Shown one piece after another: positions 11,386 to 21,981 of a DNA stretch of 64,000 bases. The translations under genes and the position numbers were made by a program. The notes under the pieces are model-generated. The model was not told where the DNA came from. It did not search any database and was given only the letters and a program-made list of their open reading frames with translations. The stretch lies in the NCBI GenBank assembly GCA_021399445.1, contig JAJTUQ010000011.1, positions 637,807-701,806 of the forward strand, read 5' to 3'. Positions within the stretch are counted from its first letter, which is position 1; each line of letters begins with the position of its first letter. This DNA comes from Xylogone sp. PMI_703 (taxonomy: Eukaryota; Ascomycota; Leotiomycetes).

Positions 11386-12756
11386 TCGCGGTGGACAAAA
11401 CAGTTGGCACAGTAGTACCTTACGCGAGGTCACTCCACCACATCCCAACCCTTACTATTATACATTCTAATCAACATAATACAGTACAATTAAAAGCCAC
11501 AAAACTTTCCATCGTTAGCTATCACGTCTTTTAGACGTTGAGGTATACTATCTATCCAATCATTAATTGTTTTCTGGCTCAATTCAGCCCATCCTTCCTC
11601 CGCTAACTCTCGTAAGGTATCATCATCCCAATGAGCAAATCTCCGGACATGTTCTTTAGGAGCCAACCATGCATTCTCGATCGGAGAAAGATCAGGAGCT
11701 CCAACGCAATTAAAATAAGATTCAAGATCATATTCTTCCTTCCACTTACGTACAATATTGCGTTTCCCAGTCCCATGGCCTGAATCATTATCCTCCTCAA
11801 GGACAAATCGATGGCCAGCTTTAAGCCATGGCTTAACCGCCTTCTCTAATATCTGGTCTCTATACACCTTCAGAGACATCTTTCCATTCGAATTCCCTCG
11901 CACTTTATATCAGAATAATTCACTCTTAAACTTATGCCCAATAGCAGCCCAGGCATGTAACCGCTTTTTGTCATTATCCTTCGGTTGAGGGTTTTCCTGT
12001 AAACAATCAGGATAATATCGTTCTCCAGGCTTTCTAATTATTCGTATGTGTCCTTCAGGTTTAAAGCCAAAGTGTGTTTCATCGGAAAACCAGACATGCT
12101 ACCAATCTTTCGGTTTTGGGTATTTCTCAAGCATATCCTTCGCCCATTTAAGCCTTTTAGGAGCCAAATCAGGGCCCATTCAGCTTTTCTGGCATGTGAT
12201 ACACTTCTTATAGCCTTTATGGTGCATAGCTCTACGTATCGTCCTTCTACAAACTTCAACTCCAGCTTCTATAGCAAGAGTCTCCCAGGATAAAGCTCTT
12301 CTTTCAAATCCATACTCCAAAAAGATCTTCTCCATCCGCTCTATCTCTTCTTCAGTTATTATAAGCATTTGACCTCTAGGCTCTTCTCTAATATGGCTAT
12401 TATATAGTCGTCTGTTATCCTCTTCAGAAACAATCCTCCAGCCAGTCCAGGCTGTTATACCTTCCTTAGCAAAGATCCTAGTTATAAGGTATGGCTTTCC
12501 ATCCTTATCTTTTATGCCTTCTGATTCGACGAAATCGATAATTGTTTGCACGCGGACTTTTGTAAGAGTGTCCCATTCGGCTTCAGGCTCATGTGGCTCT
12601 CGAGGGCGTTTAGCCGTTGTAATAATAGTAATAATAATAATAGTGAAAGTGGTATAGGAATCAAGTAAGCCAACGAGTAAAATAGGGGTAAATTGGGTGT
12701 TGCCATAGTGACCTCGCTTAAGGTACCACTGTGCCAACTATTTTGTCCACCGCGAG
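11386..12756 (-). mobile_element. Tc1-like DNA transposon with long TIRs
   Basis: The element is bounded by about 50-bp terminal inverted repeats. The left copy (from about 11381) reads CTCGCGGTGGACAAAA and onward; the right copy (ending about 12760) is its near-perfect complement, differing at only a few positions. The internal minus-strand transposase (11490-12737) fills the element. About 1.37 kb long, full length at both ends. No clean TA duplication is seen directly at the repeat ends, so the insertion site may have mutated. Confidence 0.85.
11490..12737 (-). pseudogene. Tc1-like (DDE_3) transposase with three stops
   Basis: A nearly complete transposase. An N-terminal helix-turn-helix region (KVRVQTIIDFVESEG; GVEVCRRTIRRAM) is followed by the catalytic blocks WFSDETHFGF, LEEDNDSGHGTG and PDLSPIENAW. 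With the aspartate of EED taken as the second catalytic residue, 37 residues separate it from the glutamate of SPIEN, a DD37E spacing. The frame is interrupted by three stops (after QKS, DW and ELF). At two of these the related copy at 21006-21960 has CGG where this one has TAG or TGA, which fits C-to-T and G-to-A changes at CpG. Inactive but recent-looking. Confidence 0.85.
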
Positions 12757-13059
12757 CCAGTGTGCTGGACACCTCGCCGCGCCGAACTATGGTGGCGTGC
12801 AGATTCATGCAACCCCGCCTCACTCGGTACGCGTAATTTTAGAAGCTGCCTATTATGGCTTACGCCTCATCCGCTCCACCAATCAACGGCGATAGAGGAG
12901 TTGTGATGTCATCACCTCTTAACCTAAGTTAGCTAGTGGCTTGGTCAGAAGTATCAGGCTGGTGACAACTTGGGGATGGGATTTGCATGGCACACCAGCC
13001 ACAGGGCGTGTATGATCTTCAGCACGGATAGTGAGGCCCTAAAAAGCTCAGATAAGTTC

Positions 13060-13360
13060 TTTTTATAAATATTTAGGAGTGATAGGGGCTCGATTTTAGA
13101 GATAGGTTTAGAAACTCTGTTTTGCTCCAAAGGGGACTCTCTGTAAATCAGTGGCGATGGCGACGATGCGAACATATAATTTTCTAGGGAGAGGGTTCAG
13201 AGGGTTCAGGAGTTGCTGAGGAACATAGTATATACAATATTATGAGAGATATCGATATGTGCACAGAGTTTGAGATGCTTGAAGTCAAAGTACCCCTCAA
13301 ATTGTCCGGCACGGCGGGGTGTTCGACACAGAGACGGACGTTATATCATTATATGAGCCG
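13060..13360 (+). repeat. Dispersed repeat, copy 2 (about 300 bp)
   Basis: It shares with copy 4 (44535-44830) a TTTTTATAAATAT box, a TCTGTAAATCAG block with a GATGGCGACGATGCGAAC-like follow-up, a GGGTTCAGAGGGTTCAGGAG block and the terminal core TGAAGTCAAAGTACCCC to GACGGACGTTATATC. The core alone is also in copies 1 and 3. Non-coding; possibly a MITE or a solo LTR. Confidence 0.6.
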
Positions 13361-13826
13361 TATTCTCTAGCTACTCTTAAGCATCTTGAACCTTGATCAC
13401 TAGAAATTCACGTTCGTATCGTCGCAATCGCACTTGATATACGGAGAGTCCCTTTTTATAGCAGGCCCCCCGTGTGGTACCGGGGAAGTAGGTAATGCTT
13501 TCCTTCCTTAGAGTCAACCCAGCAATGAGGCCTTTTGAACAGTGATCGCCAGAGCAGCGGAAAAATTCGAACAGATAACTTCCAAATTGATCCAGAAGAC
13601 CCCTCCTATGCAGCTTGCAGCATTTCTCCGTCGGCGAGCATCGGCTGAGTTCTTGATAAACGCCTTGCTCTATTCCCACCTCGGGAGGCGGTGGCTTCAA
13701 TAACTGGAGAATATGTTCTCAGCCAACAGGCGAACCAACGCGTCGCTGCTCCTCCCAACCTGTTTCCTTCAGACCTGACTGAACTGAACCCTCCCTGCTC
13801 GCTTCCGTCGATCTTGGCACGTAACA
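13361..13826. other. Upstream flank of the HET pseudogene
   Basis: Frames on both strands here overlap and carry no domain. The last 150 bp before the HET start are C/T-rich, as in many fungal promoters. Nothing else is recognised. Confidence 0.4.
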
Positions 13827-14770
13827 ATGCGTCTTCTCCTACAAAGAAAGACCGGCAAATTCGACTTGAGAGAGTTTCCCGACGATACTATCCGTCCCTA
13901 CGCAATACGGTCGCACACATGGCTCGCAGTTCAAGATGGAGAGGAAACCACTTATGACGACCTGATAAGTGACACTGGTAAGGGAAAGCTTGGCTATAAG
14001 AAGATCCAGTTCTGTGGAGAACAAGCAAGACAGGTTAACCTCCATTACTTCTGGGTGGACACCTGTTGCATCAACAAGGCAAACTGCGCTAAGCTCCAGC
14101 ATGCTCTCAACTCCGTGTTCCGTTGGTGCTGCAACGCAACTTGATGCTATGTTTATTTGTCGGATGTTTCTAGAGCTCTCTTAGGCGCCAATGCTGAGCT
14201 CCATCCACAGTCGTGGGATTCGGAATTTTGGAAAAGCAGATGGTTCACAAGGGGATGGACGCTCCAAGAGCTTCTTGCCCATCACTCCGTTGAATTTTTC
14301 TCCCGCGAACGCGAGCGACTAGGTGATAGGGGCTCGCTCAAGCAAAGGATTCAGGAGTACCAGGTATTCCGATCGCAGCGCTCCAAGGAGCTCCTCTATT
14401 GCAGTTTACCGTGGATGAGCGATTTTCGTGGATGGAACACCGTCAGACAACTCTCGAGGTAGATAGAGTGTATTCACTGCTAGGGATTCTTGACGTAAAA
14501 ATACCCCTTTCAAAGATGTAAAAGCATCAACTGCCTTTGAACGCTCCGGGAGATCATCGATAAGCAGGAAAAGTGCATTAAGGGGTTACGCCTCACCGAT
14601 TGCAGTCATGATAAGAAGCGTATTGAGGACATCAAAGGTGGCTTACTAGAGGATTCATACCGCTGGACCCTTGAGAACTCCGAGTTCGAACAGTAGCGCA
14701 GCATCCAATACGTCCCGTCTACCGGCTTCCAAATCAGCAGCAGGCCGTTGGATCGGCTGAGCACGTCGTC
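13827..14770 (+). pseudogene. Decayed HET-NACHT (NLR-like) gene
   Basis: It starts MRLLLQRKTGKFDLREF, the usual N terminus of HET-domain proteins. SHTW, YFWVDTCCINKAN, the CYVYLSDVS block and WFTRGWTLQELLAHHSVEFFS follow, the hallmark HET motifs in order. A TGA separates CNAT from CYVYL, and a frameshift near 14360 is needed to continue into a WMEHRQTTLE, DRVYSLLGILDV frame. Further on (14562-14700) the segment KKRIEDIKGGLLEDSYRW, ending in a TAG where family members have tryptophan, matches the linker just before a NACHT domain. The NACHT Walker A motif and the repeat domain are missing. In Podospora such genes control heterokaryon incompatibility. At least four lesions make this a pseudogene. 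Confidence 0.8.
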
Positions 14771-15409
14771 GTCCGCGCCGTCAAGCCTTGGCTACACGGA
14801 GAAATCATCGGCACCCTTGGTGGAGGATTTCACCCTCCGACTTGTGAAATGCCTTATCCGATGTGTGCTCAATTATGGCCAGCATATGGACAAGGAGACG
14901 CCCTTTCTCCAGTTTCGTGATGAGCGAGTCGCATATGTCCACACCGGGGGAGGCAGGCGGGTGGAGGCCATCGATCACTGCGGAATCAAGCTCGTGGCAG
15001 GAAGGGGTGCTGTGCAGGTGGCTATCTTGGAAGCCAGACATAGCTTCCGGGGAAGAATTATCGCGGGACATCTGACCGTTCGGATACAGTAAACTTCTGG
15101 CACAAATAGTCGGAGAGGCGCTTGCCGTCCTTGTTCCTTGGTTGGTCGCTCACAAGCTAATGCCACTCGTAGCCTCATCTTGATTGTTGCGATCAAGCAC
15201 CATATCAATTTTTTTCATTTTCACTTTACTAAAGCAGTCCTCCATTCTTTCTAGACACTTAACCCATCCTATGAAATTTATGACATCACAACCTATCTGC
15301 AGCTTCAATCAACGAACTGGTTTGACACGAGCCAGTCAGCTGGCTGCAGTCAATTTGTACATATTCTTCTAAGGCTGATCGCGTAGGCAGATGATATTGT
15401 TAATAAAAG
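14771..15409. other. Unassigned tail of the HET-NACHT relic and spacer
   Basis: A plus-strand frame runs on to 15092 (residues from PLDRLSTSSSAPSSLGY onward) but shows no NACHT nucleotide-binding motif. An open frame also runs on the opposite strand (15071-14805). The GC content is higher than in the transposon-derived surroundings, so it was probably coding once. I do not recognise either product. Confidence 0.35.
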
Positions 15410-15530
15410 CCCTCGAGAGGTAGCGGACTCTGTGTGTGCAGAGTTTAGGATCCTTCAAGTCGAAGTACCTCTCATATTTTTCGTCACGACGGGGTTTTCG
15501 GCACACAGGGACGGACAGCGATGACTCTTA
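15410..15530 (+). repeat. Dispersed repeat, copy 3
   Basis: Carries the core TTCAAGTCGAAGTACC, a CTCATATTTTTCG stretch, the GACGGGGTTTTCGGCAC block and a GGGACGGACAG end, closely matching copy 2. It sits between the HET-NACHT relic and the DUF3723 gene. From here to 15943 no gene is seen. Confidence 0.58.
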
Positions 15531-15943
15531 AATTGAACTCAAATTACTAAATGCACGGAAGAAATGAGTGTCGGGCAGAAATATCTACAGTAACATCACA
15601 GTTCATTTTATCAAAAGAAGCCTACTACGCAAAGGCAAATTCGAAATATTTACAAAGGGTAAGCTGATAAAGATATAATTGAATAGTCTAATGGCTTGCT
15701 TCTTCAAGGTACAGTAGCATTGTTCGTGCTTGACTTAAAATGTCAACCATACAAGTTATAGTTCTATACTCACCGTTTCTATCACAGTCCATGGCTAGGC
15801 TGTTAGCTTTAAAGTACGTATGCTAACTTTGATGACCAAACTTATCGAATGTCTAACCGGATTATGCCAAGCTGACGTATGTCTTGAGCTGATATTTACA
15901 CGCGAGCGCCCTCCAAGGGGTTAATTGGTAGTTACAAGGGACC

Positions 15944-18900
15944 ATGGAGACAGAGGAGACAGAACCTAACTACGGAAAATACTTTCTCGCTTCCGTGAGA
16001 GTTGACTTGGATAGCTTGACTTATGATGGGAGATCTGACGACGAAGAAAGAAAGGACAAAATCAAGAATTTGTGTCCCCTCTTTGGAAAGCACCCTAAAC
16101 GAGAGAACCCGGATAATTTCATCAATGCTATCATAAGCAAAGAAGAATTTGAATTAATTCGCGGAGATACTCGTAATTCAAGCCAAAATTTTGGCGACTG
16201 GCTGCACGCTCCTAAGTCATTCTCCGTCATTGCGCTTCCAGAGGGTATCAAGTTGACGTATGGAGATGGATACGCGCGAGTGAAGGCTTGTAAAAGATGT
16301 TTTCCTCGTAAGCCAAGTGAGTGGTGGTGAGTGGTGAATCTCTATGATCGAGGTAAACTTCCATAAACCGACTTCTAATGCATGGCTAACTGGACAGATA
16401 TTGGGCCGGGTTATCTTTGGTCTCAGAAATACCGTCGTTCTACGGCGAATCCAGAAGGTAGTGATATCAGAGACTATTTTATGCATCTGGGCAGAGCGGA
16501 GGCTGAGGAGATCGCTCTGGGGCTGCGACAATCCAAGAGGACAGAATTGAAGGCCATCATGGGAGACAGAGAAAGGGGAGAGCTACTTATGGCCCTGAAG
16601 GATCTTGCGATTATTCCAGGATTATGGTCTGAATTAAAGGGAGCTCTCCACTCGGCAAGTCTCCGTGGATATGATCTTGTGAGTGTACTGGCGACCTGTG
16701 AGCTGATGCAAAACTCATGTTCAACAGCAATCAGCGCGTTATTTCAAGGAATCGATGTATAAATGCTGGGACTCTGTAGCAAGAGACGGCGAGCACCGCA
16801 TTGAAGTTAGCGCTGGAGATGTGGATAAGTTAGCTGGCAGGGTACCCGGACGGTCTGCTAAAGATAGGGACTATGTGGTCAAGCAAATGGAAAACAATAA
16901 ACTCTTTCCTGGGGTGACAGATCCCGCAGCCCGAGTACGACTCCAGGATAGGATACTCTCAAAGATGAGCATGATTTCGACGTTTGAAACCTATTCATGC
17001 GATATACGGCACCTTCGCGAAATCATCAGCATTTTGAGATTGCTTTTGGACCCAGACGACGCAGAAGTAAAACGCCTTCCCGACATCACCGCGTCCCTGT
17101 GGGGTATCTGGAAAGAACCAAAGGACCACCACTCTATCCTAGTAGAAGATTTTCAAGATGGAGTTTTCTCAACATTAACAGCTTCCTCCTTATCAAAAGA
17201 ACAGAAATTTGGAATATCACTCTCCTGCCTTGTGCTTCATGCCATGCGAGGATTTGATAAGTTAGGGAACTTTTCGGCCAAGACCGGGTCCGGGAATAAG
17301 AGAATCCCATCAAAGGAAGCGATGATGATGAATCTCAGTATTTACGCTGAAACAGCACGCAGGCTAGGATTTGGTACCAGGCAATATGAGTTGGAGCCCA
17401 GCGATATCTTGCGACAGACCTTTCGGAAGTGGCTAGAAGAATTGGAGCCGCAAGCTGTTTGGGAATATGACATGGACGCCGCAGTTGAGAGCCACCACCG
17501 TGCCCATAGCCAGATTATAAGAAGAAAGAGAGAGGACCAAAACTTGCCCGCGATTCGCGACATTTCAGAAGTCAAGTTGGCCGATCGTTATGGAAAGCCA
17601 ACAACCGCGGTTTTGGAGGAGAGCAGCTCATATCTGTTCGTCAGGAATATAAGCGACTCAGCAGTAAGTGAGCTCGGAGTCACAAGTGCGTTTGCAAGAA
17701 TAGAATTTTTCCGACGATTTTGGGAACCCCCACAGATAGACTCTCGATGGTTTAGCGCAGTTCGATCTGCTACGGTTTGGGACTGCAGGGAAACAGGGAC
17801 AGAAACTCCATCCACATACTCTGACGTTGACGCAGATGGATGGAGGTTAAGAGCAGAGCAAGACAAGAGCCGTGTAGAGGATGAATTAGCGGAAGCTCGT
17901 GATACGATTCAAGATCTAAAAGCTGAAGTTCAGCAGGAAAAAGATGACCTAGGGAAAGCTCGTGAAATAATTCGGCATCTAGAAGCCAAAGTTCAGCAGG
18001 AAAAGGAACAGAGTGACAAAGCCAACCTGGAAATAGCGCAGAAGATTCAAGAATTACGCAATGATAATGAGCACAAAATTCATGAAATCAAAACCTTAGA
18101 ATCCGAGATCCTTGGACACAAAGACGCGATCAGAAACTTTTCCGAGAGCAGCAAGGCCATGCACTCGGCGGAGGAAATTCAAGCACTGGAACATGAGAAA
18201 GGCGCATTGGTGGATAAGAACAATGATATCCGACAGCAGCTACAGGCAGCTCGTGACGAAATTAGGTCTTTGGACGCCCGACTTAAAGGTGAAACGGAGG
18301 AGCGTAATCGATATACCTCCGAGATATCGGCGAAGAACCAAAAGCTGACCGAATTGCAAGGACGAAATGAGCAACAAGCCAAAACCTTGAAGGATCAAAC
18401 GGATCAAGCGACAGAGAGGGAGCGAAGCATGAGGTCAAAAGAGGAAGGATTAGAAAAGAGCCTCAGAGAAGCAGTGGACCTTGCCAATAGGCAGGCAGAA
18501 GAGCTACATGAGAAGATCGAAGAATTGCAGAAAGCCGAAAAGACAATCCAAAGCCTGGGTCAAAGAGCAGAGACGGACAACTCAAGATCTGAAGCCTTGG
18601 AGAAGAATTTAAAAAATGTAGAAGACTTGCCAATAGACAGGCGGATGTCAATGAAGAGCTGCAGAGAAATATGGAAAGGATGAAGAGAGAAAATGAGGCG
18701 TGTCAAAGGAAGACTAAAGACTTAGAGTTCCAGCTGCAAACTTTACAAGAAAGAGTCAATCGAGAAGTGGAGAGAGTTGAGCAAGAAATCGAAAGAATTG
18801 TAACGAGAATTAACGAAGAAAAGTCGAAGATACGTGTCTATACGCAACAAAAGGATGCCATAAGGGATACCGGAGATGCCATTGCCGGCAGAATGACCAA

Positions 18901-19522
18901 AATGAAAGATGATAAGGTTCGTAACCTTGATAGGAGAACAAAAAAAATAACACATCATATCAACATAAGTGAGCTTAGAATATCAACCATGGAGAAAGAA
19001 CTTACAGACAAGAGATTTGAGCTCCTCAGATGGAAAGGAGGCGAAGTCATTTTTTATGAAAAAGACAAGGAGAGTGGAGTCGATTTCCAAGAGCCAAGAA
19101 AAATCCCAGTGAGTGAGTTAGAAGCCGAAGTCAAAAAAATGAAGGAGACACCATATGTTTATCACATCTCGTGCAAAAGAGGAGGGATGAAATATTTCCT
19201 CCATCCAGAAGACTGGCAGACATGGAAGAGCTACTTGGTAAATGAGCCAATGGCCGAGAATGCGACCTTTAATATAGAACGCTCACGGAAGCGGAGAGCT
19301 GATAACCCGACGACCAAAACTGCGTCGAACCCGACGACCAAAACTGCGTCGAACCCGACGACCAAAACTGTGTCGAACCCGACGACGGAATCTGTGTTGA
19401 ACCCGACGACCGAATCTGTGTCGAACCCGACGACTGAGGTTGGGGTACCGAGCCGAGGAGTGAAGCGAGGCAAGCACTCCCATGAGAGCGAGGTCGCCCT
19501 TACACAGTACCACAGCAGTTAA
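15944..19522 (+). pseudogene. DUF3723 protein with long coiled coil, two lesions
   Basis: The N-terminal half matches the fungal DUF3723 family (KYFLASVRVDLDSLTYDGR; IPGLW; PGRSAKDRD; ARRLGFGTRQYEL; LEPQAVWEYDMDAAVESHH; SSYLFVRNI). Two introns fit: about 16353-16397 (GTAAAC...CTAAC...CAG) and 16679-16748 (GTGAGT...AAG, phase 0). A coiled coil occupies about 17830-18960, and the C terminus carries a repeated NPTTKTAS tail. Two faults break the frame. One is a TGA at 16328 after tryptophan codons. The other is a missing base near 18630, seen by comparison with an internal duplicate (VDLANRQAEEL versus a frame-shifted copy). Everything else is open for more than 1,100 codons, so the damage is recent or partly a sequencing error. 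Function unknown; the family is common in repeat-rich fungal DNA. Confidence 0.75.
19304..19441 (+). repeat. 24-bp coding minisatellite
   Basis: About six tandem copies of a 24-bp unit encoding NPTTKTAS or the variant NPTTESVS, near the C terminus of the DUF3723 protein. The first copies are nearly identical and the later ones carry an ESV variant. The unit is a multiple of three, so expansion or loss keeps the frame. Confidence 0.9.
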
Positions 19523-19619
19523 AGATTGGAGAGAAGTGGTTAAGCTGAAGTGCATTGAGTGTATGGTATCAGTGACTCTGCTGTGGTGTTTGAATAAATA
19601 ATTCGCAACCCTGTCCCTT

Positions 19620-20335
19620 CACACAGTCAGTACCAAATGGATTTGTTCATTCATTCAATCCGTCACGGTCTCTATTAGATTCAAATCAGGGGAGTTTGCT
19701 GGTCATCTGATTACTTGAATTCCTCGTCGCTTTAATTCGTCTTGAATTGATCTGGTTGCATGACTTCCTGCGTTATCTTGCGTCAAAACCAATCCCTTCT
19801 CTTGAATTGAGAATCGATCTCTGGAATTGTGTGCTCTTGATAGCTATCCTGGCTGATTAAACCCCACCATTTCTCTCAAAGAAACCTGGTCCTTTGCCAT
19901 GCTGCCTAAACTACAACCCCAAAACATCCACCCAATGTGACGTTGTAGTTTAGGCTCTGCATGATATTTGTGTAGAGCTTTTCCTTCACATCATGTGACC
20001 TTGACCTTTTGTGCTGTTCTGGCCGCACCCACGTTTCATCTGTTCATAGGATGGTAAACTGTTGCTTTTCTGCCTGGTCAACATGTTTAAATGTTTTATA
20101 GACCATTGTAGACGTTTATGTACGATGGCTGAAGTGAGTTAGAGCGCTGAATGTCTGGAAAACACTCCTAATCTAAAAGCTGTAATGATAGCAAAGGGTT
20201 TACGATTTCAGCCTAGAATTGAAGGGATCTTACGCCATTCCAGGCATCTATTAATTGCTGAGGCGCATACTCCCTACCGGAAGGATTGAGTAATGGTTGA
20301 TGTCCAGACTTACCTTTTTGGAGAGTGGGTCCGTG
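19620..20335 (-). pseudogene. Tc1/mariner (DD34E) transposase remnant
   Basis: A heavily mutated minus-strand relic. Recognisable pieces in order are TDETWVRPEQHKR (first aspartate), GGCFG, EKWWGLISQDSYQEHTIPEID, LTQDNAGSHATRSIQDELK (second aspartate), and ANSPDLNLIET (glutamate). The spacing from the aspartate of QDN to the glutamate is 34, the classical Tc1 value, so this is a different lineage from the DD37E elements on either side. One stop (TGA between IR and PAN) sits where tryptophan is usual, which fits a G-to-A change. The N-terminal part is not clear. Confidence 0.75.
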
Positions 20336-20546
20336 TGATAACGTATATCTAAATTAACGTGGAGTACAGTAACATATAATTGAAGCAAAACACGTCTATG
20401 AACTATCCCGCATCGAAGAACGAATTTCGAATCTTAAACCTTTGATCGCGTGTGCAATCGGGTCGCGGAAATTCTGTCAGTAGGCAATGAAGCTTATTGG
20501 TTGTGAGCTGCTGGCCCCTGATCCGGTAATAATCAGGCACCAACAT

Positions 20547-20753
20547 TGTCAGAGCAATTGCGGTTGCGCATACGGACCGTAACCACTTACTGCCTTAAAA
20601 GGCATAGTCAGGAGAACCCTGCTATGCGAGGCCATTCCATTCTTGGTCTACTAATGTAATTACCACTATAAAATTGTACTGTAATTGCATTGTAGGATAG
20701 TTAATTCAATTAATTCTTTACACTCTACCAGAATCGGACCCTTTGTTCCGACA
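20547..20753 (+). repeat. Candidate solo LTR (TGTC...GACA)
   Basis: A 207-bp segment starts TGTCAGAGCAATTGCGG and ends GTTCCGACA, so it has the TG...CA termini with a 4-bp inverted repeat. It contains a TATAAAATTG box at about 20671 and an AT-rich TTAATTCAATTAATTC stretch before its end, as in fungal LTRs. The first about 75 bp recur inverted at 48053-48128. Flanking 5-mers do not match, so the target-site duplication is lost or the ends are slightly off. Confidence 0.55.
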
Positions 20754-21005
20754 CATCGAAAATAGAAATGTGGTCACAGCGCAAGAAAACGCGGTACGGG
20801 TGAGCCATTTTCACCAGCGGAGGGGATAGGATGTACAGTACGAACAAACAAGCAGGGGAGGCTGTACCTTGTTATCCCTACACCTGCCTGACGGATTAAT
20901 ACGAACCGGTTACGGTACGCTTTAGCACCACATCACGACAGAAAACTGCTTTCTATACATAATACAGTACACTTCAATGCAATCAGATGAAATAACGCGA
21001 TTCTA
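20754..21005. other. Spacer, no gene
   Basis: No coding signal. A CCTGCCTGAC word at 20883 is the inverse of GTCAGGCAGG at 21967; these could be the eroded ends of the Tc1-like element between them, but 10 bp may be chance. Confidence 0.3.
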
Positions 21006-21960
21006 TTAATGTCCCGCCATTTTACCTTCTAACGCAATAAAATCTTTGAATATTTGAGGGATTTCATCCACCTAATCATTAACAGTCTCTTGCTTTAAAT
21101 TGTTCCACCCTTCCTCTGCAAGCTCCTTCACAATCGTATCGTCCCAGACAAGCCTCGTTTTAATAGTTTCCTTAGGAGCTTGAAATGCCCTCTCAATAGG
21201 CACAAAATCAGGAGATCGATTACAATTGAAAAGGGGATTTAAGCTCATCCAATCGTTTCCAGGTTCTAATAATATTGACTTCTCCCGTGCCATAGCCTGA
21301 ATCCCTGCCTTCCTCCAGAAAAAAGTCATGGCCGTCTCTCAACCAAGAGCCCACTATTAGCTCAAGGATCTTGTCTCTGTATACCTTCACACTCATCTTC
21401 CCATTCGTATTCCCTGGCACATCATACCGGTTCAAATCACTCGTAAAATCATGTCCAACAGCTGCCTGAGCATGTAGTCGTTTTTCATCTTTCTCTTTTG
21501 CCATATTCCTTTAGATCAAACAATCAGGGCAATGGCGTTCCCAAGGCCTTCGGATTACGTACACTCTTCCCATAAGGCTAAAGCCAAAGTGGACCTCATC
21601 AGAGAATCGCACATGCCGCCAATCTTTCGGCTCAGGATATCTCTCTAACATGATACGAGAGTATTCCACGCGCTCTTCTGCCAATTCAGGGGAAACGCAA
21701 GCTCTCTCACAAGCAATACACTTCCTGAAGTTAATATCCTTCAAGGCGCGTTGAATAGTTCTACCACAAACGTCTATATCAAGACCAGCAGCAACAGGAA
21801 GTCCTTCCCAAGGGATTGTGCGACCATCAAAGCCATTATCATCGATAAATCTTTCAATTGTAGCTAAATCTTCAGTAGAGATCTTCTTTTTAGCTCCTCT
21901 AGTCTCTGAGAAGATTGAATGGAAAGTGTGGCCAACATGATCTCTGGGTCTGTATGAAGT
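21006..21960 (-). pseudogene. Second DD37E Tc1-like transposase, degenerate
   Basis: A minus-strand relic of the same lineage as the element at 11386-12756. Matching blocks are VCGRTIQRALKDINFRKCIAC, PEPKDWRHVRFSDEVHFGF, GNTNGKMSVKVYRDKILE, FFLEEGRDSGYGTG and SPDFVPIERAF, ending KDFIALEGKMAGH. The frame breaks at 21510 (stop after DCLI) and again by a frameshift near 21290. The second catalytic position reads EEGRDSGYGTG rather than EEDNDSGHGTG, so the aspartate that defines the DD37E spacing is itself lost. The N-terminal 60 or so codons are eroded. Inactive. Confidence 0.8.
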
Positions 21961-21981
21961 AAACTTGTCAGGCAGGAATTA

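Noticed and set aside
19231..19555. Two minus-strand frames with repeated VVGFD and FGRRV units
   Set aside because: They are antisense readings of the 24-bp minisatellite in the DUF3723 gene.
20883..21976. 10-bp inverted words as TIRs of the second DD37E element
   Set aside because: Only 10 bp match and the sister element has about 50-bp TIRs of different sequence; chance cannot be excluded.
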